Shown one piece after another: positions 8,249 through 16,940 of a DNA stretch of 64,000 nucleotides; the first letter of the stretch is position 1; each line of letters begins with the position of its first letter. Below the pieces are notes generated by a model. That model was not told where the DNA came from and did not search any database. It saw only the letters and a list, made by a program, of their open reading frames with translations. The stretch is from Croceifilum oryzae (GTDB taxonomy: Bacteria; Bacillota; Bacilli; Thermoactinomycetales; Thermoactinomycetaceae). The translations under genes were made by a program, and so were the position numbers. The stretch covers positions 186,001-250,000 of the forward strand of contig NZ_JAUSUV010000002.1 of assembly GCF_030814315.1 (NCBI RefSeq), given 5' to 3'.

Positions 8249-10042
8249 ATGCAAACGACAGAAAAGCAGACTGGAAAACGAAGTAAATTTCGCTCTCTTA
8301 TCATCGGATTGGGTCTGATGTCATTACTAATGGGTGTTACATTTCGCTTGCTGTGGATTCAAACGGTTAACTCGTCTGAATATACGAAGGAAGCAGAGAA
8401 AATTTGGAATAACAACAATCCGGTGTTAAAAGCGAAACGTGGTACTATTTATGATCGCAGTAAAAACTATGTGATGGCTTGGGAAGAACCAGCCTATTTT
8501 TTTACTGCTGATCCAAGCCAATTGAAAGAGAAAGATATAGACAAAACGGCAACGCAACTATCTACCCTTCTAGAGATTTCGAAAGAAAATCTAGTGGGCT
8601 TGTTGCGTAAAAAAGGAAAATATGCAGAATTAAGAGATCGAGAAGCAGGCAAAATTTATTTTTCAAAAGAAGTGTATGCGAATTATCTTCGATTAAAGCA
8701 AAAGAAAGAGTTAAAAGGGATTTACGCGTATAAAACAACCCAGCGTCAATATACCGAAGCAGGATCAGCTCACTTACTGGGCTTCCTAAACAGTGAAGAA
8801 AAGCCTGTCGGTGGAATTGAAAGCACTTATCAAAACTTGCTTCGTGGTCAAGATGGCTATGTCAAATACAAAAAAGCAGCCAATGGAATGATGATAACCG
8901 ATGGACCTGAGTCGTATAAACCTCCGATCGATGGAAAAGATTTAGTTTTGACTATCGATGCGAGTATCCAAGACCATGTAGAAAAAGTATTGGACCAGGC
9001 TATGAAACAGTATGAAGCCAAAGGTGCAACAGCTATTGTGGCTGACCCAGCGAGTGGGGAGATTCTGGCGATGGTAAGCCGACCTACTTTTGATCTCAGA
9101 AAAGCATCTACTACTTATGATGGAGAAAGTAATGGTCGTAACATGGCGGTACAAAGTCAGTTTGAGCCAGGATCTACATTTAAGATTGTGACACTTGCGG
9201 CGGCTATCGAGGAAGGTAAATTTGAAGCAGAGAGTACATATACTTCCGGATGTATTCAAGTATCGGGACTAAACAATCCGATTTGTGACTGGAAGAGAGG
9301 CGGTTGGGGTGATATCTCTTTTCGTGAAGGAGTTATCCAATCCAGCAATGTTGGCTTTGTAAAACTAGGCGAGCGTCTTGGATCTGAGAAATTATATGAG
9401 TACATTGATCGATTTGGATTTGGTCTGGTAACAGATCGAAAAGGTCGTAAAACAGGTATCGATCTTCCGGGCGAGGAAAGTGGTTATTTTTTTGGTCGAG
9501 AGCTCGTTCCATCTGAGTTAGCAACAACTGCTTTTGGTCAAGGGATTGCGGTAACCCCGATTCAACAAGTCCAAGCAGTTAGTAGTATTGCCAATGGTGG
9601 AAACTTGATCAAGCCTCATTTGCTAAAAGAAGTGATTGATCCAAAAACGAAAAAGATGGTCGAACAGCCAGAGATAGACAAGAAACAGATTATTCGTCCC
9701 GAAACAGCAACTCAGGTGAAACAGATCCTGCGTGATGTAATTAAAAAAGGAACTGGACAAAAAGCGGATGTTCCTGGTTATCGAGTAGCAGGAAAAACAG
9801 GTACCGCTCAAAAACCAGACTCAAAGACTGGAAAATATTTACCTAATACATACATCACTTCCTTTATTGGCTTTGCTCCAGCAGATAATCCTAAAGTGGT
9901 TGTGTATGTGGCACTTGATGAGCCAAAAGGTGCTGAAGCCTCAGGTGGTTCAACGGCTGCCCCTGTTGCAAAAGATATCATCCAACAGACGATGCAAGTT
10001 TTACGTGTACCTTCGATGGAAACGGAACCGGAAATTAAGTAA
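8249..10042 (+). CDS. pbpB: Penicillin-binding protein 2B, septal transpeptidase
   Basis: This class B PBP is the cross-linking enzyme of the division septum. The 597-residue product has a short cytoplasmic tail, one membrane anchor (about residues 17-37), a dimerisation region with KRGTIYDR, and a transpeptidase domain with the active-site serine in PGSTFKIVT, SSN in QSSNVGFVK and KTGTAQKPD. Unlike B. subtilis PBP2B it has no C-terminal PASTA repeats: it stops soon after GGSTAAPVAKDIIQQ. Position directly after ftsL identifies it as the vegetative enzyme, with the spoVD paralogue further downstream. The ribosome site (GAAGGGA) is only moderate. Confidence 0.92.
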   Translation: MQTTEKQTGKRSKFRSLIIGLGLMSLLMGVTFRLLWIQTVNSSEYTKEAEKIWNNNNPVLKAKRGTIYDRSKNYVMAWEEPAYFFTADPSQLKEKDIDKTATQLSTLLEISKENLVGLLRKKGKYAELRDREAGKIYFSKEVYANYLRLKQKKELKGIYAYKTTQRQYTEAGSAHLLGFLNSEEKPVGGIESTYQNLLRGQDGYVKYKKAANGMMITDGPESYKPPIDGKDLVLTIDASIQDHVEKVLDQAMKQYEAKGATAIVADPASGEILAMVSRPTFDLRKASTTYDGESNGRNMAVQSQFEPGSTFKIVTLAAAIEEGKFEAESTYTSGCIQVSGLNNPICDWKRGGWGDISFREGVIQSSNVGFVKLGERLGSEKLYEYIDRFGFGLVTDRKGRKTGIDLPGEESGYFFGRELVPSELATTAFGQGIAVTPIQQVQAVSSIANGGNLIKPHLLKEVIDPKTKKMVEQPEIDKKQIIRPETATQVKQILRDVIKKGTGQKADVPGYRVAGKTGTAQKPDSKTGKYLPNTYITSFIGFAPADNPKVVVYVALDEPKGAEASGGSTAAPVAKDIIQQTMQVLRVPSMETEPEIK

Positions 10043-10047
10043 TGGTG

Positions 10048-10075
10048 GGAAACGTACATATGCGTTTCCTTTTTT
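10048..10075 (+). terminator. Rho-independent terminator after pbpB
   Basis: GGAAACG (10048-10054) pairs with CGTTTCC (10063-10069) around an 8-base loop, followed by six T. It ends the mraZ-rsmH-ftsL-pbpB transcript before the coat-like gene. Confidence 0.82.
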
Positions 10076-10167
10076 CTATGGTGGCACCAATTCTTACCTA
10101 CATGCGTGCTTGCTTTTTGGGACAGTATAAGATCGGGCACATCATATGATCTAGGGGAGGGATTCTG

Positions 10168-10866
10168 ATGAATAACGCTCCAAACATGCATGTCGGTACG
10201 GTAAAACGAAACCACAGTGGTCACGAAATGTTTGATATACACGAGGTTTTATCTGTGACGATGAGCACGTTAGATCAATATACGATGTCCCGCCAATATG
10301 TCAAGAGTCCAGAGCTATTAACCATTCTGGATCGTCAATACCAGTTCTTGACAGATGAGTACAATATGTTGGTACAGGCGTTTTCCACAGGAGAGGATCC
10401 TGCACACGGAACGCAACGTTATCAAATGACGCAACATAATGATACCATCGTCTATGGAATGAAACCTTCTCAGCCTAAGAAACCGATTCATTCTATGCTG
10501 GAAGTGAAGGATGAAGGCATTTCTGGCCATATGTTGATTATGCTTAAAACATTGGCAGGAATTCGGACCGTGGCTGCCACAGAAGCAACAAATCCAGTTG
10601 TGAGACGGGTGTTGGCTGATAGCATTCCAAACTGTATTGAGATGGCGTATGAAATTTTCTTGTATCAAAATAAGAATCATTTTTATCAAGTACCACAATT
10701 GGCTGAACAAGATATGGTACAGATGCAAAATTCGTTTGGTCAAGCCACAAATCAGCCGCAAGTTCCTAGGCAGCCACAAGCCCCGCCACAGACTAGTAAG
10801 GTGATACCGATTAATCAGACTCCTTCTCCTTCGAGTCCTATGTATCAATCACCTCAATCGCATTAA
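10168..10866 (+). CDS. CotF-like spore coat family protein
   Basis: The 232-residue product resembles the coat F (CotF) family. A helical segment of about residues 110-170 reads like the family core, with ATEATNPVVRRVLADSIPN followed by an EIFLYQNKNHFY stretch, comparable to the conserved pattern that ends in a Tyr/Trp-rich turn. The C-terminal 55 residues are low-complexity and rich in Pro, Gln and Ser, typical of a flexible surface tail. No signal peptide or membrane segment is seen. The gene stands alone between two terminators, inside the dcw cluster and just before spoVD, so mother-cell expression in sporulation is likely, though I could not identify a convincing sporulation promoter. 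Family assignment is moderate because only the core motif is recognisable by eye. Confidence 0.65.
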   Translation: MNNAPNMHVGTVKRNHSGHEMFDIHEVLSVTMSTLDQYTMSRQYVKSPELLTILDRQYQFLTDEYNMLVQAFSTGEDPAHGTQRYQMTQHNDTIVYGMKPSQPKKPIHSMLEVKDEGISGHMLIMLKTLAGIRTVAATEATNPVVRRVLADSIPNCIEMAYEIFLYQNKNHFYQVPQLAEQDMVQMQNSFGQATNQPQVPRQPQAPPQTSKVIPINQTPSPSSPMYQSPQSH

Positions 10867-10873
10867 TCTTTCT

Positions 10874-10907
10874 AAACCCTTCTGGCAAATATGTCAGAAG
10901 GGTTTTT
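10874..10907 (+). terminator. Terminator after the CotF-like gene
   Basis: AAACCCTTCTG (10874-10884) pairs with CAGAAGGGTTT (10895-10905), an 11-bp stem with a 10-base loop. The T-run overlaps the stem and is short (TTTTT, then G). Confidence 0.75.
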
Positions 10908-10970
10908 GTCATGTATCAGAATCTGGGTGAATAGGTATATGAGAACAAGTGGGACAAGGAGGGGACTCTT

Positions 10971-12902
10971 ATGCGTGCGATACAAGCCGTCGTAAAAAAA
11001 AGATTGTTTGTCGTACTGATCATAGCAGTCCTAGTAATGATTACATTGATCGGTAGACTATCGTATGTACAATTGGCACAAGGCGAATGGTGGGCGCAAA
11101 AAGCAGAGGAGCTAGGGAGTAGAGATGCCGACTTTTTAGCTAAACGGGGTATGATTCTGGATCGGGATGGAAAGAAAATTGCTTATAATATAAGCACTCC
11201 ATCCGTATTACTCTTTCCTGCCATGATTAAGGACAAGGCTGGAACGGCGAAGAAATTAGCTGAAGTGCTTGCAGGGGATGAGAAAAAGATACTTGAATTC
11301 GTTTCAAAAAAAGAATCAAAAGTATGGCTAAAGGATATAGGTCAGAAGATCCCTGAAAGTAAGGCTAAAATTCTTCAAGAGATGCAATTACCGGGTGTTC
11401 TCATAACGGAAGATAGTAAGCGGTATTATCCTTATGGGACGATGGCGGCACATATGCTTGGCTTTACAGGGGGAGATAACCAAGGTTTAGCTGGATTAGA
11501 GTTAATATATGATAAGCAATTAAGTGGACAAAAGGGTTATATTTCCTTTGCTTCTAATGCAAAAGGAGAAAGAATGCCCGATTCCAAGGAAGAGTTTATC
11601 TCGCCGAAGCCTGGAAAAGATCTGAGGCTGACGCTCGATTTAGATGTGCAATCGATTATCGAGCGGGAGTTAGATCAAGCGATGGCTCAGTATAAGCCAG
11701 AAAGTGTTCTTGCGATTGCAATGGATCCAAACAACGGTGAAATCCTGGGCATGAGTAGTAAGCCTTCTTTTCGTCCAGATGAGTACCAGACTACAGATCC
11801 CTTAATTTATAATCGGAATTTACCGATTTGGAAAACGTATGAACCGGGTTCTACTTTTAAAATTATTACTTTGGCTGCGGCGCTTGAGGAAAAAAAGGTG
11901 AATTTGACCGAGTCTTTTCATGATCCTGGATATGTAATGGTAAGCGGTGCTCGTCTCCGTTGTTGGAAAAAAGGGGGTCACGGTCATGAGTCATTCTTGG
12001 AAGTCGTGGAAAACTCCTGTAACCCTGGGTTTGTGGAACTAGGAAATCGATTAGGTAAAACGAAGTTGTTAGATTATGTGAATCGATTTGGTTTTGGTAA
12101 AAAAACGGGCATTGATTTAAACGGAGAGGCAAAAGGAATTCTGTTTAAACCAGAGCGAATGGGACCTGTAGAGCAAGCAACGACTGCATTTGGCCAAGGG
12201 GTTTCGGTGACGCCTATTCAGCAGGTACGAGCGGTATCAGCTGCTGTAAACGGTGGGAAGATGGTTGTTCCTCATGTGATGAAGGAATGGACGGATCCCG
12301 AGAGTGGGAAGGTACTAGAGTCGTACCAGCCGAAAGTAGAGAGTACGGTCATCTCGGAAGCCACTTCTAAAATCGTACGGGAATCGTTGGAGAGTGTGGT
12401 TGCGAAAGGTACGGGACGAAAAGCTTTTGTAGACGGCTATCGGGTAGGTGGAAAGACGGGCACAGCTCAAAAAGTAGGTCCAAATGGGGGCTATCTGCCG
12501 AATAACCACATTGTTTCGTTTATTGGCTTTGCTCCAGCGGATGATCCTAAAATTGTCGTGTATGTTGCGGTGGATAATCCACAAGGAATTCAGTTCGGTG
12601 GTGTGGTAGCAGCGCCTATCGTAGGCAATATCATTGGCGATAGCTTGCGTCATATGGAAGTCCCTAAGCGGAAGAACCAGATTCCACCTGAAGATACACC
12701 ACTTACTACTCCGATCGTGGAGACACCCGATTTAATGGGTCAAGAGTTAGATAAAATTCGTAACAGTTTGTTTGATTTTCCTCTAAAACCAGTTGGAAAA
12801 GGAAATGTGGTGATTGACCAGATTCCTGCTCCTGGGGAAAGAGTCAAAAAGGGTTCATCAATCCAATTGTATTTGGGTGACAAAACCGAGGCAGGAGATT
12901 AA
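10971..12902 (+). CDS. spoVD: Stage V sporulation protein D (class B penicillin-binding protein)
   Basis: SpoVD is the transpeptidase for spore cortex peptidoglycan, working with the SEDS protein SpoVE. The 643-residue product (B. subtilis SpoVD is 646) has an N-terminal membrane anchor (about residues 13-32), the dimerisation motif KRGMILDRDG, active-site serine in PGSTFKIIT, ENSCNPGFVELG around the SxN motif, and KTGTAQKVG. One C-terminal PASTA domain spans about residues 585-640 (ETPDLMGQELDKIRNSLFDF to IQLYLGD), which matches SpoVD. It follows a terminator, so it should have its own promoter, probably SigE-dependent as in Bacillus. An AAGGAGGGG ribosome site precedes the ATG. Confidence 0.93.
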   Translation: MRAIQAVVKKRLFVVLIIAVLVMITLIGRLSYVQLAQGEWWAQKAEELGSRDADFLAKRGMILDRDGKKIAYNISTPSVLLFPAMIKDKAGTAKKLAEVLAGDEKKILEFVSKKESKVWLKDIGQKIPESKAKILQEMQLPGVLITEDSKRYYPYGTMAAHMLGFTGGDNQGLAGLELIYDKQLSGQKGYISFASNAKGERMPDSKEEFISPKPGKDLRLTLDLDVQSIIERELDQAMAQYKPESVLAIAMDPNNGEILGMSSKPSFRPDEYQTTDPLIYNRNLPIWKTYEPGSTFKIITLAAALEEKKVNLTESFHDPGYVMVSGARLRCWKKGGHGHESFLEVVENSCNPGFVELGNRLGKTKLLDYVNRFGFGKKTGIDLNGEAKGILFKPERMGPVEQATTAFGQGVSVTPIQQVRAVSAAVNGGKMVVPHVMKEWTDPESGKVLESYQPKVESTVISEATSKIVRESLESVVAKGTGRKAFVDGYRVGGKTGTAQKVGPNGGYLPNNHIVSFIGFAPADDPKIVVYVAVDNPQGIQFGGVVAAPIVGNIIGDSLRHMEVPKRKNQIPPEDTPLTTPIVETPDLMGQELDKIRNSLFDFPLKPVGKGNVVIDQIPAPGERVKKGSSIQLYLGDKTEAGD

Positions 12903-12913
12903 AATAGAAATGG

Positions 12914-12950
12914 TATAATAAACGCCAGGGTAAAACCTGGCATTTATTTA
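12914..12950 (+). terminator. spoVD terminator / murE leader hairpin
   Basis: GCCAGG (12924-12929) pairs with CCTGGC (12936-12941) around GTAAAA, followed by an AT-rich ATTTATTTATT run. A TATAAT at 12914-12919 directly precedes the hairpin; without a good -35 it is only a possible -10 for murE. The hairpin may be a weak terminator that lets some transcripts continue into murE. Confidence 0.55.
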
Positions 12951-12994
12951 TTATTTATACATACCTTGCTTTTTTCGGATTGAGGAGGAAAGAT

Positions 12995-14482
12995 ATGATT
13001 CTTCAAAATGTGATCCAGTCGCTTTTATTAAAGCGGGTGTCTGGTGATGTGGCAGTAGAAATTAGTGGCGTAGAGATGGACTCACGTCAAGTAAAGCCAG
13101 GTAGTCTCTTTATAGCGATTCGTGGTTTTACGGTTGATGGACATCACTATATTTCACAAGCGATACAAAGAGGTGCTGTTGCCATACTCGTAGAAGAGAT
13201 GGTGGAAGTTCCGCCTCATGTGACGGTTGTACAAGTGCCTGATACTCGCCGAGCCATGGCTATTGTGGCAGATATTTACTACGGACACCCTACAAATGAG
13301 CTGAAATTGATTGGGATCACAGGAACGAATGGGAAGACAACCACCTCTACCCTACTTCAGCGTCTTTTCCTTGATCATGAAAAAAAATCAGGATTAATTG
13401 GAACGATTGGCATGAAAATTGGAGATCGAGAACTTCCTACTTCAAATACGACGCCTGAAATTCTCGAGTTACAAAAGAGCTTTCGCGTGATGCGTAATGA
13501 GGGATGTGAGTATTCCTTCATTGAAGTATCCTCGCATGCGCTTGATCAAGGAAGAACTCGGGGTTGCAAGTTTCATATCGGTGTATTTACCAATCTAACA
13601 CAGGATCATTTGGATTATCATGTGACGATGGAACAGTATCGTGAAGCAAAAGGCTTATTATTTAACCAACTGGGAAACCAGTATCTGGATTCTTTGGATG
13701 AGCAGTGTTATGCAGTGTTAAATGCAGATGATCCTGCTTCTTCTTATTATGCTCGCATCACACCCGCTCAAGTTGTTACATATGGAATCGACCATCCCGC
13801 AGATGTAAGGGCAAGCAATATTCGGATTACACCCCAAGGAACAAGTTTTGATTTGCATACATTTCGCGGAAATAGTTCAGTGAATATAAAGCTGATGGGG
13901 AAATTTAATGTCTTAAACATGCTGGCTGCGATTAGTGTTGGTCTCATTGAAGGTTTATCTTTAGAACAAATGATAAACTCTCTCGAACAGATCCCTGGTG
14001 TAGACGGACGTTTTGAGCCGGTTCATGCAGGTCAAGATTTTACGGTTGTGGTTGATTATGCGCATACGCCAGACAGCTTGGAAAATGCATTAAAAACCGT
14101 ACGAGAATTTGCTCAGAAACGAGTGATTACACTAGTAGGGTGTGGTGGAGACCGAGATCGTACCAAGCGTCCGTTGATGGCGAAAATTGCAGCAGATTAT
14201 AGTGATCTGGCTATCTATACATCAGATAATCCGAGAACAGAACAGCCAGAAGCGATTCTAGAAGATATGCTATCAGGTGTGCAAAGTGTGAGGGCGGAAA
14301 AAATACATACTATCGTAGATCGAGCAGAAGCGATTCAATATGCGATTCAGCATGTCCAACCAGGAGATGTGATTCTGATTGCAGGAAAAGGTCACGAGAC
14401 CTATCAAGAGATCAACGGTGTAAAAAATGATTTTGACGATCGAGTGATCGCAAGGCAGTTCATGTTGGAGGAGTTGAAATGA
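12995..14482 (+). CDS. murE: UDP-N-acetylmuramoyl-L-alanyl-D-glutamate--2,6-diaminopimelate ligase
   Basis: MurE adds the third amino acid to the peptidoglycan stem peptide in the cytoplasm. Motifs in order are the ATP loop GITGTNGKTTTST near residue 109, the substrate region FTNLTQDHLDYH, and VDYAHTPDSLENAL. The motif TSDNPRTE contains DNPR, which marks meso-diaminopimelate-specific MurE rather than lysine-specific enzymes. The ATG at 12995 gives 495 residues and follows GAGGAGG by 7 bases; an in-frame TTG at 12980 lies upstream of and overlaps that ribosome site and is rejected. The stop overlaps the murF start by 4 bases. Confidence 0.95.
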   Translation: MILQNVIQSLLLKRVSGDVAVEISGVEMDSRQVKPGSLFIAIRGFTVDGHHYISQAIQRGAVAILVEEMVEVPPHVTVVQVPDTRRAMAIVADIYYGHPTNELKLIGITGTNGKTTTSTLLQRLFLDHEKKSGLIGTIGMKIGDRELPTSNTTPEILELQKSFRVMRNEGCEYSFIEVSSHALDQGRTRGCKFHIGVFTNLTQDHLDYHVTMEQYREAKGLLFNQLGNQYLDSLDEQCYAVLNADDPASSYYARITPAQVVTYGIDHPADVRASNIRITPQGTSFDLHTFRGNSSVNIKLMGKFNVLNMLAAISVGLIEGLSLEQMINSLEQIPGVDGRFEPVHAGQDFTVVVDYAHTPDSLENALKTVREFAQKRVITLVGCGGDRDRTKRPLMAKIAADYSDLAIYTSDNPRTEQPEAILEDMLSGVQSVRAEKIHTIVDRAEAIQYAIQHVQPGDVILIAGKGHETYQEINGVKNDFDDRVIARQFMLEELK

Positions 14483-15867
14483 AGCGGAGTATAAGTTGGA
14501 TTCAAGAAGCGACAGGTGGACAGGCAGTCTTTGTGGAAGATAAAGATAGGATGATTTCCTCTGTCAGCACGGATACTCGCAGTCTCCAGCAAGGGGCATT
14601 ATTTGTGCCGCTCGTAGGAGAACGTTTTAATGGTCATCAATTTTTATCTCAAGCGATGGAAGCGGGTGCAGTTGTTGCTCTGTGGAGTGAGTTGGAACCC
14701 ATCCCCAAAGGTTGTTCCATTCCTTTGGTCGTGGTACCAGATACATTGACAGCGTTGCAACAGATGGCCAAAAAATATCGAGAAGAACTGGCGATTCCCA
14801 TTGTCGGAATCACGGGTTCAAATGGTAAGACGACAACGAAGGATCTTGTGGCAGCTGTTTTAGGTCAAGCTTTTCGGGTTCATAAAACGGCAGGAAATTT
14901 AAATAATCATATTGGCGTTCCTCTCACGTTACTTAGCATCCCAGAGGAGACAGAGATTGCAATTGTGGAGATGGGGATGAATCATGTAGGAGAGATCTCC
15001 TTGCTATCCCAGCTTGCAACTCCTAAAGTTGCGATTGTGACCAATATAGGAGAGTCTCATATTGCCCATTTGGGAAGTAGAGAAGGAATTGCAGAGGCAA
15101 AATTGGAGATTTTAGATGGCTTACAACAAGACGGAACCCTTATCTATGACGGAGATGAGCCACTTCTTACTGAAAAAGTGAGACAGATTCCGCAGACACA
15201 GGTTCGAGTTGGCTGGGGAGAGATGAATGATGAGATGCCTGTGGACGTAGAAGTGTTGGGTACGGAAGGTTTTACGTTCCAGTCCAGAAAAACTCGTCAT
15301 CGCTATCGTCTACCGTTACTTGGACGTCATAATATGGTGAATGCTTGCTTTGCGATAGCTGTAGGGCGCTTTTTTCAAATGAGCGAGGAACAGATCGCGC
15401 AGGGACTCTTGCATGTTAGTTTAACAGGCATGCGTTTGGAGATGCTCACTGCTAAAAATGGAGCGCCCATCATAAATGATTGCTATAACGCAAGTCCTAC
15501 TTCGATGAAAGCGGCGATTCGCTTATTACAGGAAATAGAGCCTATGAAAGAGAAATGGGCACTACTTGGCGATATCCGTGAGTTAGGTGAAGAATGGGAA
15601 GAGTCCTATCATCGGGAACTCGGTGCATATGTGATAGAAAAAGGAATTCACAAACTTTTTACAGTAGGCGACCGAGGAAAGTGGATAGCTGAAGGAGCAC
15701 AGGAAGTAGGGAATGATCCGTCTTGCGAAATCATTCATTTCTCTAGTGTAGAGGAAGCAAGCAAATACATCGATAAGATCGGTCATCCACAAGCGTTGAT
15801 TTTAGTGAAGGCTTCGCGAGCGATGAAACTAGATCAAGCCATTCGATCTTTAGTAGAAGGAGCGTAA
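14479..15867 (+). CDS. murF: UDP-N-acetylmuramoyl-tripeptide--D-alanyl-D-alanine ligase
   Basis: MurF attaches D-Ala-D-Ala to give the complete UDP-MurNAc-pentapeptide. The 462-residue product has the Mur-ligase ATP loop GITGSNGKTTTKD near residue 110, KTAGNLNNHIGVPLTLL, VEMGMNHVGEISLLS, and NDCYNASPTSMKAA, which are MurF-specific. It starts ATG within the ATGA overlap of the murE stop, with GTTGGAGGAG just upstream, so the two are translationally coupled. In B. subtilis murF lies elsewhere with ddl; its position here between murE and mraY follows the arrangement of many other bacteria. Confidence 0.95.
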   Translation: MKRSISWIQEATGGQAVFVEDKDRMISSVSTDTRSLQQGALFVPLVGERFNGHQFLSQAMEAGAVVALWSELEPIPKGCSIPLVVVPDTLTALQQMAKKYREELAIPIVGITGSNGKTTTKDLVAAVLGQAFRVHKTAGNLNNHIGVPLTLLSIPEETEIAIVEMGMNHVGEISLLSQLATPKVAIVTNIGESHIAHLGSREGIAEAKLEILDGLQQDGTLIYDGDEPLLTEKVRQIPQTQVRVGWGEMNDEMPVDVEVLGTEGFTFQSRKTRHRYRLPLLGRHNMVNACFAIAVGRFFQMSEEQIAQGLLHVSLTGMRLEMLTAKNGAPIINDCYNASPTSMKAAIRLLQEIEPMKEKWALLGDIRELGEEWEESYHRELGAYVIEKGIHKLFTVGDRGKWIAEGAQEVGNDPSCEIIHFSSVEEASKYIDKIGHPQALILVKASRAMKLDQAIRSLVEGA

Positions 15868-15877
15868 TGAAGCTATC

Positions 15878-16939
15878 ATGACAAACATAGATATTCGAGA
15901 GTATTTAATCCCGATCATGGTTGCATTTGGCCTAGCTGTGATACTAGGCCCTATGGTGATCCCGACGTTACGACGCCTTAAATTTGGACAGAGTATCCGT
16001 GAAGAGGGACCGCAAGCCCATTTGAAAAAAGCGGGGACGCCTACGATGGGTGGGGTGATCATCTTAATCGCTCTCGTGTTGACAGCACTTCCTTTTAGTA
16101 GTTACTTCTTGTATAGGGATAGTGGTTCAGAAAAGTTCGTCAACGCAGACTTATTCATCCTTTTGTTTGCCACAGCAGGATACGGTATTATTGGGTTTTT
16201 GGATGATTATATCAAAGTGGTTATGAAACGAAGCTTAGGTTTGACCGCGAGTCAAAAGTTGTTGGGTCAATTGTTTATTGCAGTTGTTGTATTTGCTGTC
16301 CTGCTGAATGTTCGATATCTAAATACGCAAGATTTAGCAGGTGCCTCAAAGGCGATTTTTAGTGTGAATGTCCCTGGAATTGGAACTTATTTTATTAACT
16401 GGCTCTACCTTCCTTTCTTGGTTTTACTTTTGGTAGGCTTTTCAAATGCATTAAACTTGACAGATGGTCTGGATGGTCTGTTATCAAGTACAGCGGTGAT
16501 GGCATACGGTGCTTACGCCGTAATCGGAATTTGGCAAGGTAATCAGACGGTCTATCTCTTTGCTTTTTCGGTAATTGGCGCTTTGCTTGGATTCCTCGTC
16601 TTTAATGCACATCCAGCTAAAGTGTTTATGGGGGATACGGGCTCGCTGGCGCTCGGTGGCGGGTTGGCTGCACTTGCCATTATTACGAAGACAGAGTTTT
16701 TACTCCCTCTCATCGGAATTGTATTTGTGGTAGAGACGCTGTCCGTTATTCTTCAGGTTCTCTCCTTCAAGTTCCGTAAAAAGAGGATCTTCAAGATGAG
16801 TCCGTTGCATCATCACTTTGAATTGATTGGTTGGTCTGAGTGGAAGATCGTAGCCGTATTTAGTTTGGTTGGTTTGATTTGTGGAGCTCTTGGAGTATTC
16901 TTCGAGATTGCCTTGCTCCATCCAGGAGGAGGCAAATAA
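15878..16939 (+). CDS. mraY: Phospho-N-acetylmuramoyl-pentapeptide transferase
   Basis: MraY is the polytopic membrane enzyme that transfers phospho-MurNAc-pentapeptide to undecaprenyl phosphate, forming lipid I. The 353-residue product has about ten hydrophobic segments and the catalytic loops: KKAGTPTMGG near residue 50, the Asp pair in GFLDDYIKV, NLTDGLDGL, and MGDTGSLALGG followed by PLHHHFELIGW. The loop after the second membrane segment is longer than in B. subtilis (324 residues), closer to the E. coli length. The gene lies 10 bases after murF and its stop is one base before murD. Confidence 0.96.
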   Translation: MTNIDIREYLIPIMVAFGLAVILGPMVIPTLRRLKFGQSIREEGPQAHLKKAGTPTMGGVIILIALVLTALPFSSYFLYRDSGSEKFVNADLFILLFATAGYGIIGFLDDYIKVVMKRSLGLTASQKLLGQLFIAVVVFAVLLNVRYLNTQDLAGASKAIFSVNVPGIGTYFINWLYLPFLVLLLVGFSNALNLTDGLDGLLSSTAVMAYGAYAVIGIWQGNQTVYLFAFSVIGALLGFLVFNAHPAKVFMGDTGSLALGGGLAALAIITKTEFLLPLIGIVFVVETLSVILQVLSFKFRKKRIFKMSPLHHHFELIGWSEWKIVAVFSLVGLICGALGVFFEIALLHPGGGK

Positions 16940-16940
16940 G

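Noticed and set aside
10100-10167. SigE or SigK promoter for the CotF-like gene
   Set aside because: A CATATGAT word is present near 10143, but no properly spaced -35 partner could be identified.
10318-10848. 176-codon open frame on the minus strand opposite the CotF-like gene
   Set aside because: It is antisense to a gene with a good ribosome site and terminator, reads as Arg/Leu/His-rich low-quality protein, and has no ribosome site of its own.
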